A DNA stretch of 64,000 nucleotides from an uncultured Flavobacteriaceae bacterium (GTDB lineage Bacteria; Bacteroidota; Bacteroidia; Flavobacteriales; Flavobacteriaceae). Of the stretch, positions 45,469-53,092 are shown piece by piece. A model generated the notes under the pieces. The model had not been told where the DNA came from. It worked only from the letters and a program-made list of their open reading frames with translations, and searched no databases. The DNA lies in the NCBI GenBank assembly GCA_947497245.1, contig CANMFO010000003.1, positions 434,001 to 498,000 on the forward strand, in the 5' to 3' direction. Position numbers and translations under genes: made by a program. The first letter of the stretch is position 1; every line of letters starts with the position of its first letter.

Positions 45469-46418
45469 TGGAAAATCTGTTGAAAGTGGGCCTGGCCCAA
45501 ATTAGCCCGGTGTGGTTGGATAAGAAAGGTACCCTGCAAAAGATCGAGGCCACGCTCCAGGATGCTGCCAGGGAGAAGGCGGAGTTGGTCGTTTTTGGGG
45601 AAGCCCTATTGCCCGGTTACCCCTTTTGGCTAGCGTTGACCAATGGGGCCGCTTGGGACCTAAAGGTCAATAAGGAGCTTCACGCCCATTACGCCAGGAA
45701 CGCCATTCAGATAGAGACCAGGGAACTGGATCGAATCTGTCAACTGGCTAGGGAAAACCGCATGGCGATTTATTTGGGGATGATCGAACGGGCCATGGAC
45801 CGTGGGGGGCACAGCCTCTATTGTTCGCTGGTGTATATCAACGAAAACGGCGAAATCCGGTCGGTGCACCGAAAGCTACGGCCCACCTATGATGAACGGT
45901 TGACCTGGGCCCCGGGCGATGGCAATGGCCTACAGGTGCACCCCCTGAAACAATTTACGGTCGGAGGGCTCAACTGCTGGGAAAATTGGATGCCCTTGCC
46001 GCGGGCCGCGCTCTACGGACAGGGCGAAAACCTACATGTAGCGGTTTGGCCGGGAAGTGGGCACAACACCATGGATGTCACCAGATTTATTGCCAGGGAG
46101 TCGAGGAGCTATGTGATCTCTGTTTCCTCGCTGATGACGAAAACCGATTTTCCGCCTACGACCCCCCATTTGGAAGAAATTTTGGCCCAAGCTCCCGAGG
46201 TATTGGCCAATGGGGGTTCCTGCATTGCAGGCCCCGATGGGGAATGGATCGTGGAGCCCGTACTCCAGACCGAGGGACTGATCTACCAGACCCTGGATTT
46301 CAACAGGGTGTACGGGGAACGGCAGAATTTCGACCCTGTCGGGCACTATTCCCGGCCCGATGTGACCAAACTGGTGGTCGATCGGCAACGGCAATCCACA
46401 CTGGAGATCAAGGGGTAA
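45468..46418 (+). CDS. Nitrilase-superfamily hydrolase (true-nitrilase-like)
   Basis: A 316-residue cytoplasmic protein with the complete catalytic triad: Glu45 (VFGEALLPGYP), Lys136 (HRKLRPTYDERLTW) and Cys170 (GLNCWENWMP). HRKLRPTYxERLxW and CWENWMP are hallmarks of the branch that hydrolyses nitriles to carboxylic acids, rather than of amidases. Substrate unknown. Its start overlaps the prenyltransferase stop, so it is the tail of the isoprenoid operon, although no metabolic link is evident. A separate promoter precedes the next gene. Confidence 0.9.
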   Translation: MENLLKVGLAQISPVWLDKKGTLQKIEATLQDAAREKAELVVFGEALLPGYPFWLALTNGAAWDLKVNKELHAHYARNAIQIETRELDRICQLARENRMAIYLGMIERAMDRGGHSLYCSLVYINENGEIRSVHRKLRPTYDERLTWAPGDGNGLQVHPLKQFTVGGLNCWENWMPLPRAALYGQGENLHVAVWPGSGHNTMDVTRFIARESRSYVISVSSLMTKTDFPPTTPHLEEILAQAPEVLANGGSCIAGPDGEWIVEPVLQTEGLIYQTLDFNRVYGERQNFDPVGHYSRPDVTKLVVDRQRQSTLEIKG

Positions 46419-46476
46419 AGGAATGGTGGTTTCCAAAGTTGCCGGTCCATAAGGGGAAAGCTCGCGAATCATTCGC

Positions 46477-46484
46477 TACCTTTG
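46477..46484 (+). promoter_or_regulatory. Bacteroidota -7 element for the pseudouridine-synthase-like gene
   Basis: TACCTTTG matches TAnnTTTG and lies 13 bp before the ATG at 46498, so the leader would be only a few bases. It separates this gene from the preceding isoprenoid/nitrilase operon. Confidence 0.6.
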
Positions 46485-46497
46485 CAAAAATTTATAT

Positions 46498-47337
46498 ATG
46501 GCAGGGTCAGACTCAAATAAAAGAAGAAAAACGTCGGGAAAACAGGGCGCCTATGGAAGAAAAGGAGATGTCCGTGGTACGGCACCCGTTAAAAAGAATA
46601 CGGCCCCGAAGCAGTCTCCCCTTCCCGATCTGATCCGTTTGAACCGCTATGTGGCGAACTCGGGCGTATGTTCCCGAAGGGAGGCCGATATCTACATCGC
46701 CGCGGGCAATGTCACCGTAAATGGTAAACCCATCACCGAAATGGGGTATAAGGTAAAGCTCAGCGATCAGGTCAAGTTCGATGGACGGTTGTTGAACCCG
46801 ATAAAGAAAGAGTACGTCCTGCTTAACAAGCCCAAGGATTTTGCCACTTCGGGAAGGAACGAACGCGGGCATCGAATGGCCATTGGATTGATTTCCAAGG
46901 CTACAAAATCGGAACTGAAACCTGTGGGAAAGCTCAACAAGACCAGCATGGGACTTGTGCTGTTCACCAACGATGGCGAACTGTCAAAACGCCTGAACAG
47001 CCCTAAAAATGGACTTCGGAAAATCTACCATATCGAATTGGGCAAACCACTTCGGAGTGCGGACCTGAAAAAGATACAGGAAGGGCTTCCCGTCGACGAG
47101 AAAGTGGTACGGGTCCAGGAGATCAGTTTTGTGGAAAATGCACCCAAGACCCAAGTCGGATTGGAAATTCTTAGTACCCGGAACAATATCGCCCGCCGTA
47201 TTTTTGAAACCTTGGACTACGAAGTCATAAAACTGGATTTGGCGGTCTACGCCGGATTGACCAAAAAAGACCTTCCCCGTGGCCATTGGCGGTATTTAAC
47301 GGAGCAAGAGGTGATCAATTTGGGGATGATCCAGTAG
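46498..47337 (+). CDS. RluB/RsuA-family pseudouridine synthase homologue with catalytic Asp replaced by Asn
   Basis: A 279-residue protein. A basic, disordered N-terminus (1-42) leads to an S4 RNA-binding domain (about 44-100, LNRYVANSGVCSRREADIYI) and an RsuA-type synthase domain (about 104-279). In active members the signature is RLDxxTxGL; here it reads KLNKTSMGL, so residue 147 is Asn (codon AAC) where the essential catalytic Asp should be. The nearby stretch DFATSGRNERGHRMA is also unusual. The fold and RNA-binding elements look intact (KIYHIELGKPL, NNIARRIFE). I infer a protein that may bind rRNA without forming pseudouridine. It converges with argH with two bases between stop codons. 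Confidence 0.85.
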   Translation: MAGSDSNKRRKTSGKQGAYGRKGDVRGTAPVKKNTAPKQSPLPDLIRLNRYVANSGVCSRREADIYIAAGNVTVNGKPITEMGYKVKLSDQVKFDGRLLNPIKKEYVLLNKPKDFATSGRNERGHRMAIGLISKATKSELKPVGKLNKTSMGLVLFTNDGELSKRLNSPKNGLRKIYHIELGKPLRSADLKKIQEGLPVDEKVVRVQEISFVENAPKTQVGLEILSTRNNIARRIFETLDYEVIKLDLAVYAGLTKKDLPRGHWRYLTEQEVINLGMIQ

Positions 47338-47339
47338 TA

Positions 47340-48623
47340 TTAGGAAACCACCTTGTCCATCTTCTCCCGAATCTCGTCCAGACAAAGATTCCCCAAACTG
47401 CCTTCATGGCTATGTTCGATATCCCGTTTTGGCACGAACGTTCCGGCCTGTATCTCTTGCCCCATTTTCTTGTAGGCATCCCGGAAGGGCATCCCATTTT
47501 GGACCAGTTCGTTCAAGGTATCCACACTAAAGAGATGATCGTATTTGGGGTCGTCCAGGATGTCCTTGTTCACCCTGACCGTTTTGAGGCTGAAGGCCAA
47601 GATCTCCAGGCACGCCTTCATATCCTGGATGGCCGGCACAATGATCTCCTTGACCAATTGCAGATCCCTATGGTAGCCGCTGGGCAGATTGTTGATGACC
47701 AATGTCAATTGGTTGGGGACCCCTTGAAGTTTGTTGCACTTGGCCCGGACCAGTTCAAAAACATCAGGGTTTTTTTTATGGGGCATGATACTGCTTCCCG
47801 TGGTGAGCTCGTCCGGAAAGGAGATAAAGTCGAAATTCTGGCTCATGTACAGACAGATGTCCATCGCTAGTTTTGACAAGGTCGCCGCGAGGCTTGCCAT
47901 CCCAAAGGCCGTTGCCCTTTCCACTTTTCCACGCCCCATTTGGGCGGCCACGACATTGTATTTGAGGGTTTCAAATCCCAGTTCCCGAGTAGTAAAGCCC
48001 CTATCGATGGGAAAGGAACTTCCATAACCGGCCGCACTGCCCAGTGGATTTTGATCTGCAATCTTGTGGGCGGCTTCGACAAAATAAAGATCGTCTATCA
48101 GGCTTTCCGCATAGGCCGAGAACCATAGACCGAACGAAGAGGGCATGGCGATTTGGAGATGGGTATAGCCCGGCAGCAGGACCGCGCTGTTTTTTTCGGC
48201 CAGATCGACCAATATTTCGAACAAGGTCTTGGTTTGCTGTTTGATTTCCTTCAGCTCTTCTTTCAAATACAGGTGCATGGCCACCAAGACCTGGTCGTTT
48301 CGAGATCGGGCGGTATGGATTTTCTTTCCGGTATCACCTAATTTTTCCGTGAGCAGAAACTCGATTTTGGAATGCATGTCCTCGAAGCTGTCCTCAATGG
48401 TAAAAGAACCGCTTTCGATCGATTTTCCGATAGCGTCGAGTTCTCGGACCACCGCTGTGGTCTCCCCATCGGTCAGTAGACCGATCTTGCCCAACATTTT
48501 GGCATGGGCCGTGGAAGCGATTACATCGTATTTTGCCAAATTCAGGTCCAGTTCCCTGTCATTGCCAACGGTGAAATGGTCTATTTTTTGATCGGTACTG
48601 AAGCCTTTGTCCCAGAGTTTCAT
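47340..48623 (-). CDS. argH: Argininosuccinate lyase
   Basis: A 427-residue member of the fumarase/aspartase superfamily; it splits argininosuccinate into arginine and fumarate, the last step of arginine synthesis. The diagnostic signature is GSSIMPHKKNPD (about 283-294), with TARSRNDQV and GYTHLQIAMP earlier, all intact. It is the last gene of the arginine operon, 102 bp after argE; that gap holds three TATCAAGT repeats. Length is slightly below the usual 450-470 residues. Confidence 0.96.
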   Translation of the reverse strand: MKLWDKGFSTDQKIDHFTVGNDRELDLNLAKYDVIASTAHAKMLGKIGLLTDGETTAVVRELDAIGKSIESGSFTIEDSFEDMHSKIEFLLTEKLGDTGKKIHTARSRNDQVLVAMHLYLKEELKEIKQQTKTLFEILVDLAEKNSAVLLPGYTHLQIAMPSSFGLWFSAYAESLIDDLYFVEAAHKIADQNPLGSAAGYGSSFPIDRGFTTRELGFETLKYNVVAAQMGRGKVERATAFGMASLAATLSKLAMDICLYMSQNFDFISFPDELTTGSSIMPHKKNPDVFELVRAKCNKLQGVPNQLTLVINNLPSGYHRDLQLVKEIIVPAIQDMKACLEILAFSLKTVRVNKDILDDPKYDHLFSVDTLNELVQNGMPFRDAYKKMGQEIQAGTFVPKRDIEHSHEGSLGNLCLDEIREKMDKVVS

Positions 48624-48634
48624 AATTGTTTTAG

Positions 48635-48681
48635 TATCAAGTTCAAGAGTCGAATTTAAGTATCAAGTGCGAATATCAAGT
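48635..48681. repeat. Three direct TATCAAGT repeats between argE and argH
   Basis: TATCAAGT occurs at 48635-48642, 48661-48668 and 48674-48681, the last two as TATCAAGTGCGAA-TATCAAGTG. The gap (48624-48725) has no gene. The repeats could be a protein-binding array or slippage products; nothing else identifies them. Confidence 0.5.
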
Positions 48682-48725
48682 GAAATGGTATAGACCCCGT
48701 ACCTGACATTCGGACCCTGTTTTTC

Positions 48726-49796
48726 TCATTTCAAAAACCCCTCCAATAGTCTAATGTACAGATCGATCCCCTCCTCTATTTCCCGTACGTATATATACTC
48801 ATCGGCGGAGTGGGAGCGGGTGCTGTCTCCAGGCCCCAATTTTAGCGACTGGCAACTTAGGGCCGCTTGATCGGACAGGGTGGGGGAGCCATAGGTTTCC
48901 CTTCCCAGGGCAATGCCCGATTGCACAAGGGGGTGGCCCGTATCGATGGCCGAGGAATTTAGCCGCAGGGAGCGCGCGTTCATTTCGCAAGGGGCTTCTT
49001 CCGCCAGGATAGCCGCAATTTCCTGATTGGAATACCTATCGTTCACCCGGACGTCCACCACCAGATCTACCTTGGCGGGAACCACATTGTGCTGGGTACC
49101 CGCATTGATTTGGGTAACGGTCAGTTTAACCGCGCCCAACGCTTCCGAAACCTTGTCGAACGAATAATTTTTAAACCACTCCAGCACGCCAATGGTGTTG
49201 TAAATGGCGTTGTCGGTATTCGGATGCGCGGCATGTGAGGGTGTCCCGTGGACCACGGCATCGAAAATGACCAATCCCTTCTCCGCTATGGCCAATTGCA
49301 TCAAAGTGGGTTCGCCAACAATGGCCACATCAATATGGGGAAGAACGGGCAACATGCTGTTGAGCCCATTTGGGCCAGAGTTCTCCTCCTCGGCGGAGGC
49401 CACCATGACCATGTTGTGGTTTAGATCGGTTGCGGGGTAGAAATGGGTAAAGGCCGCCATCAGCGAAACTAGGGCTCCCCCGGCATCATTGCTTCCAAGT
49501 CCGTATAATTTTCCATCTTCGATATGGGGATGGAACGGATCTTTGGTATAGGCCGAGTTCGGTTTTACCGTATCGTGGTGCGAATTCAGCAATAAGGTGG
49601 GCTTGCTTTCGTCGAAATGTTCATTGAAGGCGTACACATTGTTGTTTTTCCTTTTGAAGGGAATGTCGAACGCCCCGAACCAGGCCTCCAGTGCATCCGC
49701 TGTTTGGTCCTCCTGTTTGGAAAAGGATCGAATGGAAATCAATTGCTTCAATAGCTGTAGTGCTTTTTCCGTTAGCATTTTTTGCTCCATGGTCAT
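48726..49796 (-). CDS. argE: M20-family N-acyl-ornithine/citrulline deacylase
   Basis: A 356-residue M20 metallopeptidase-fold enzyme. Metal-site motifs are NSHHDTVKP (His, Asp), GLGSNDAGGALVS and ASAEEENSGPNG (Glu-Glu), with SRSHSADEYI near the C-terminus. In the arginine operon it removes the N-acyl group, probably from N-succinyl- or N-acetylcitrulline, given the carbamoyltransferase encoded nearby. The start at 49796 overlaps the argB stop (ATGA), which is typical coupling; a longer open frame inside argB is not conserved. Confidence 0.92.
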   Translation of the reverse strand: MTMEQKMLTEKALQLLKQLISIRSFSKQEDQTADALEAWFGAFDIPFKRKNNNVYAFNEHFDESKPTLLLNSHHDTVKPNSAYTKDPFHPHIEDGKLYGLGSNDAGGALVSLMAAFTHFYPATDLNHNMVMVASAEEENSGPNGLNSMLPVLPHIDVAIVGEPTLMQLAIAEKGLVIFDAVVHGTPSHAAHPNTDNAIYNTIGVLEWFKNYSFDKVSEALGAVKLTVTQINAGTQHNVVPAKVDLVVDVRVNDRYSNQEIAAILAEEAPCEMNARSLRLNSSAIDTGHPLVQSGIALGRETYGSPTLSDQAALSCQSLKLGPGDSTRSHSADEYIYVREIEEGIDLYIRLLEGFLK

Positions 49797-50572
49797 TGTG
49801 TTATGGTTGTAAAGAGGTCCGATTTGGGGTCTATCATAGAAATATCGCCGATACACACCTGCTGAACCCCCTTGTCGAGGGCATGGAAACAATTTTCCAG
49901 TTTGGGAAGCATTCCATCTGCAATAACTCCATCGTGCAACAGTTGTTTGTATCGCTTTTGGTCGATATGCCGTACCACGGAGGTACCGTCGGAGACATCG
50001 TACAAAACCCCCTTCTTTTCAAAACAATAGTACAAGGTGGTCTTATAGGCTCCACTGAGCCCGATGGCCAATTCGGAGGCTATGGTATCTGCATTGGTAT
50101 TCAACAACTGCCCTTTTCCATCATGGGTCATGGCGCAAAAAACCGGTGTGAGCCCCGCGTTCAGCAGTATGGCAATGGTATGGGCGTTTACCCCGTCCAC
50201 GTCGCCCGCAAACCCGTAATCGATTTCTTTTACCGGTCTTTTGTGTGCCCGGATACTGTTTGCATCCGCTCCGCTGAGCCCTATGGCATTGCATTGGTTC
50301 GCCTGCAACCGGGCCACTATATTCTTATTGGCCAAACCGGCATAGACCATGGTAATGACCTTTAGGCCTTCGGCATCGGTAATGCGCCTGCCGCCGACCA
50401 TTTTGGACTCGACCCCCAATTTTTCGGCCAACTGTGAGGCCAATTTGCCCCCGCCGTGCACCAAGATCTTCGGACCTTCCAATTGAACAAAATACATCAG
50501 GAAGTTCGATAGCTCCTGGCTGTCTTCGATGACGTTTCCGCCAATTTTGACTATGGAAAGTTTTTGTTTCAT
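49793..50572 (-). CDS. argB: Acetylglutamate kinase (or succinylglutamate kinase)
   Basis: A 259-residue amino-acid kinase. VKIGGNVIED holds the ATP-site Lys, ILVHGGGKLASQLAEKLG the substrate loop, and ADTIASELAIGL the second nucleotide region. It phosphorylates N-acylglutamate in the second step of arginine synthesis. Bacteroidota using a succinylornithine carbamoyltransferase are thought to work with succinylated intermediates, so the acyl group is uncertain. It lies 30 bp after the SDR gene and overlaps argE by four bases. Confidence 0.94.
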   Translation of the reverse strand: MKQKLSIVKIGGNVIEDSQELSNFLMYFVQLEGPKILVHGGGKLASQLAEKLGVESKMVGGRRITDAEGLKVITMVYAGLANKNIVARLQANQCNAIGLSGADANSIRAHKRPVKEIDYGFAGDVDGVNAHTIAILLNAGLTPVFCAMTHDGKGQLLNTNADTIASELAIGLSGAYKTTLYYCFEKKGVLYDVSDGTSVVRHIDQKRYKQLLHDGVIADGMLPKLENCFHALDKGVQQVCIGDISMIDPKSDLFTTITQ

Positions 50573-50602
50573 TTTCTTATCGGTTCTTAAAGGAATTGCA
50601 TC

Positions 50603-51355
50603 TCAAGTGTTCAAAATACCACCGTCAATGGTCATAGCCGTACCCGTAATCCAGGACGAATCATTGGATGCCAAAAAGAGCGCCAATTTGGCGACATCCT
50701 CTGGCGTCCCCAACCGTTTCAAAGGGGCCGTGTTCTTGACATTTTCCACGGCAAGATCGGGATTTTCGAAAGCCTGTGCCGAGTCCCACAGCAAAGGAGT
50801 GTCCACCGGCCCCGGACAAATGGCGTTCACTCTTATTTTTGGGGCGTATTCCACGGACATCTGTTTCATCAATGCCACGGAAGCCGCTTTGGAGGCACAA
50901 TAGGCAGGATGATTGGGAAAACTTTTGAACGCCGCAATCGAAGCGTTGATCAGAATATTTCCCTCTCGGTGCCGCAACAAATGGGGCAGGGCATACTTGG
51001 AGAGGTAAAAAATGGAGCTTAGGTTGGTACCCATCGTATGGTTCCAAGATGAAACGGGCAGCTCCATCACATTGCCAAGGCCCAATATTCCAGCGTTCAA
51101 GGAAATGATATGGAGTTTTCCAAAATGGGAAATGGCCGTATCGACCAGTTTTTGGTTCGTTTCCGGTTTACTGATATCCCCGTCCACAAATACCGAATCC
51201 TGCAGCAGCGCCTCCAAGGCTCTCCCCCTTTCAAGGTTTCGTCCGGAAAGGATCAACTTGGCGCCCTGTTCTGAAAAGCTGCTTGCAATGGCCTTTCCCA
51301 TACCACTGGTGGCCCCGGTAACGATGCAGACTTTATCTTTCAGTTTTAATGACAT
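50603..51355 (-). CDS. Short-chain dehydrogenase/reductase inside the arginine operon
   Basis: A 250-residue classical SDR with the NAD(P) motif TGATSGMGKAIA (about 14-25), NAG (about 88-90), and the catalytic Ser with YCASK (Tyr and Lys near 152-156), all intact; the length is standard. Its substrate is unknown and it is not a recognised arginine or proline enzyme. Spacing to its neighbours is 35 bp and 30 bp on the same strand, so it is almost certainly co-transcribed. It appears to be an insertion into an otherwise standard flavobacterial arg gene order. Confidence 0.92.
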   Translation of the reverse strand: MSLKLKDKVCIVTGATSGMGKAIASSFSEQGAKLILSGRNLERGRALEALLQDSVFVDGDISKPETNQKLVDTAISHFGKLHIISLNAGILGLGNVMELPVSSWNHTMGTNLSSIFYLSKYALPHLLRHREGNILINASIAAFKSFPNHPAYCASKAASVALMKQMSVEYAPKIRVNAICPGPVDTPLLWDSAQAFENPDLAVENVKNTAPLKRLGTPEDVAKLALFLASNDSSWITGTAMTIDGGILNT

Positions 51356-51390
51356 TGGGTGTCGGTTTTTTATTTACAAAAATAGGGGTG

Positions 51391-52329
51391 CTACGAACTT
51401 TCGAGAATCTTTTTCAGCACTATTTGCGCGGCGAAGGTCCTATTGTTGGCCTGTTCTATAACGAGCGAGTTTTCGCCGTCCAGTACGGCGTCCTCCACTA
51501 CTACATTTCTGCGAACGGGCAGGCAGTGCATAAACTTGGCGTGCCCCAATTTTTCTTGGGTCATCATCCAATCCTGGTCCTGGCTCAATACCTTGCCATA
51601 ATCGGAATAGCTGCTCCAATTCTTCACATATACGAAATCTGCATTTTCCAGCGCCCTTTGTTGATCGTATTCTATAGCACAGTTCTTGGTAATGATCGGG
51701 TTCAGTTCGTAACCCTTGGGGTGTGTGATCACGAAATCGGCCTCTTGCAACTGCATCATTTCCACAAATGAGTTGGCCACGGCATGGGGCAGTGCCTTTG
51801 GGTGGGGACCCCAGGAAAGAACTACCTTGGGCCTAGGTTTGGAATTTTGTTCCGCCAGGGTAATGGCATCCGCCAAAGCTTGAAGGGGATGGCCGACCGA
51901 ACTTTCCATATTTACTATAGGGACCTCCGCAAATTTTTTGAATCCGTTGAGTACCAGTTCAGCTTCGTCATTTTCCCTGTTGGACAAAGAGGCAAAAGCC
52001 CGAATGGCGATGATATCACAATATTGCGATACCACCTGGGCCGCTTCTTTGATGTGTTCGGAGGTGCCCCGGTCCATCACTGTTCCATCTTGGTATTCCA
52101 GGGCCCAACCCTCATTGCCAAAATTCATGGCCATGACGTCCAGACCAAGGTTCAGGGCCGCTTTTTGGGTGCTCAACCGGGTCCTAAGGCTATTGTTGAA
52201 AAAAAGAAGACCGATGGTTTTTCCCTTTCCCAATGCCTTGAGTGCACTGGAATCCGCTTTGAGTTCCCTCGCCTGGGCTACCCAGGCGGGCAGGGAATCG
52301 ATGTCATGAATGGATAGATATTGTTTCAT
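51391..52329 (-). CDS. argF': N-succinylornithine carbamoyltransferase-type enzyme
   Basis: A 312-residue transcarbamylase. FFNNSLRTRLSTQKAAL (about 43-59) is the carbamoyl-phosphate loop in the form typical of N-acylornithine rather than ornithine transcarbamylases. Carbamoylation of acylornithine gives acylcitrulline. At residue 90, in GTSEHIKEA, the sequence has Ser. In published work this position is Pro in the Bacteroides succinylornithine enzyme and Glu in the Xanthomonas acetylornithine enzyme, and a Ser there shifted activity to succinylornithine; the alignment is mine from memory. It overlaps proB by four bases. Confidence 0.9.
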   Translation of the reverse strand: MKQYLSIHDIDSLPAWVAQARELKADSSALKALGKGKTIGLLFFNNSLRTRLSTQKAALNLGLDVMAMNFGNEGWALEYQDGTVMDRGTSEHIKEAAQVVSQYCDIIAIRAFASLSNRENDEAELVLNGFKKFAEVPIVNMESSVGHPLQALADAITLAEQNSKPRPKVVLSWGPHPKALPHAVANSFVEMMQLQEADFVITHPKGYELNPIITKNCAIEYDQQRALENADFVYVKNWSSYSDYGKVLSQDQDWMMTQEKLGHAKFMHCLPVRRNVVVEDAVLDGENSLVIEQANNRTFAAQIVLKKILESS

Positions 52330-53090
52330 GGCTTTATTTTGGTATGGTTAGTGGCCCCGTTGAGCGCCTCGGAGATGAAATGATCCTTGACCCCATTTAC
52401 GATCCAAGTCTCGATACCCGCTTTTTGTGCGATGGTGGCAGCCTCTATCTTTGAGTGCATGCCCCCCGTACCGTGCGACGACTTTGAAGCGCTGATTTCG
52501 CTTGCCAACTGGGCCATTCCGGAAACCATGGGTATGGTCTCGGGACGGTTCTGCTCAATGGAGTTTTTGGTGTATATCCCGTCCGTATTGGTGGCGATGA
52601 CCAGGAGATCAACTTGCATCAAAGCTGCGGTCAGGGCCGCCAGTTTGTCGTTGTCGCCAAATTGGATCTCATCGGCGGCCACAGTATCATTTTCATTGAT
52701 TATGGGAATGAAATCGTTGGCTACCAGGACGTCTATGGTATTTCTTATATTGGCCTTGGCCTTGGGGTTTTCAAAGTCGGAATAGGACAACAGGCATTGG
52801 GAGGTGAGGAGCCCCAACTCCCTAAAATTTTCTTGGAAGATACGCATCAAATGGGGTTGGCCTATGGCCGCCAAAGCTTGCTTCACGCTAATTTCCCCAC
52901 CGTTGTGCTCCAATTTCACAAACTGCTTGGCCGCAGCAATGGCTCCCGAGCTTACGATGATGAACTCGTAGGTATCGCCCAGGGCCACGATTTGCCTGCC
53001 AATATCCTCGATCTTACCTCTGGAAATATGATCGGTCTCCTTGGTCAGGGTATTGGAACCCAACTTCAACAAAATTCGTTTCTTTTTCAT
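52326..53090 (-). CDS. proB: Glutamate 5-kinase (kinase domain only)
   Basis: A 254-residue amino-acid kinase: LLKLGSNTLTKE, VSSGAIAAAKQF, INENDTVAADEIQFGDNDKLAA and SHGTGGMHSKIEAA match glutamate 5-kinase, the first step of proline synthesis. It lacks the C-terminal PUA domain found in the roughly 367-residue E. coli enzyme, as is common in this phylum. It lies directly after proA (2 bp gap) and overlaps argF' by four bases. Confidence 0.94.
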   Translation of the reverse strand: MKKKRILLKLGSNTLTKETDHISRGKIEDIGRQIVALGDTYEFIIVSSGAIAAAKQFVKLEHNGGEISVKQALAAIGQPHLMRIFQENFRELGLLTSQCLLSYSDFENPKAKANIRNTIDVLVANDFIPIINENDTVAADEIQFGDNDKLAALTAALMQVDLLVIATNTDGIYTKNSIEQNRPETIPMVSGMAQLASEISASKSSHGTGGMHSKIEAATIAQKAGIETWIVNGVKDHFISEALNGATNHTKIKP

Positions 53091-53092
53091 TG

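Noticed and set aside
46498-47337. Frameshift or pseudogene explanation for the altered catalytic motif
   Set aside because: The frame is continuous, the flanking residues align well with the family, and the change is a single codon.
47286-47870. A 194-residue plus-strand open frame
   Set aside because: It is antisense to argH, which has intact family motifs; the antisense sequence shows no known pattern.
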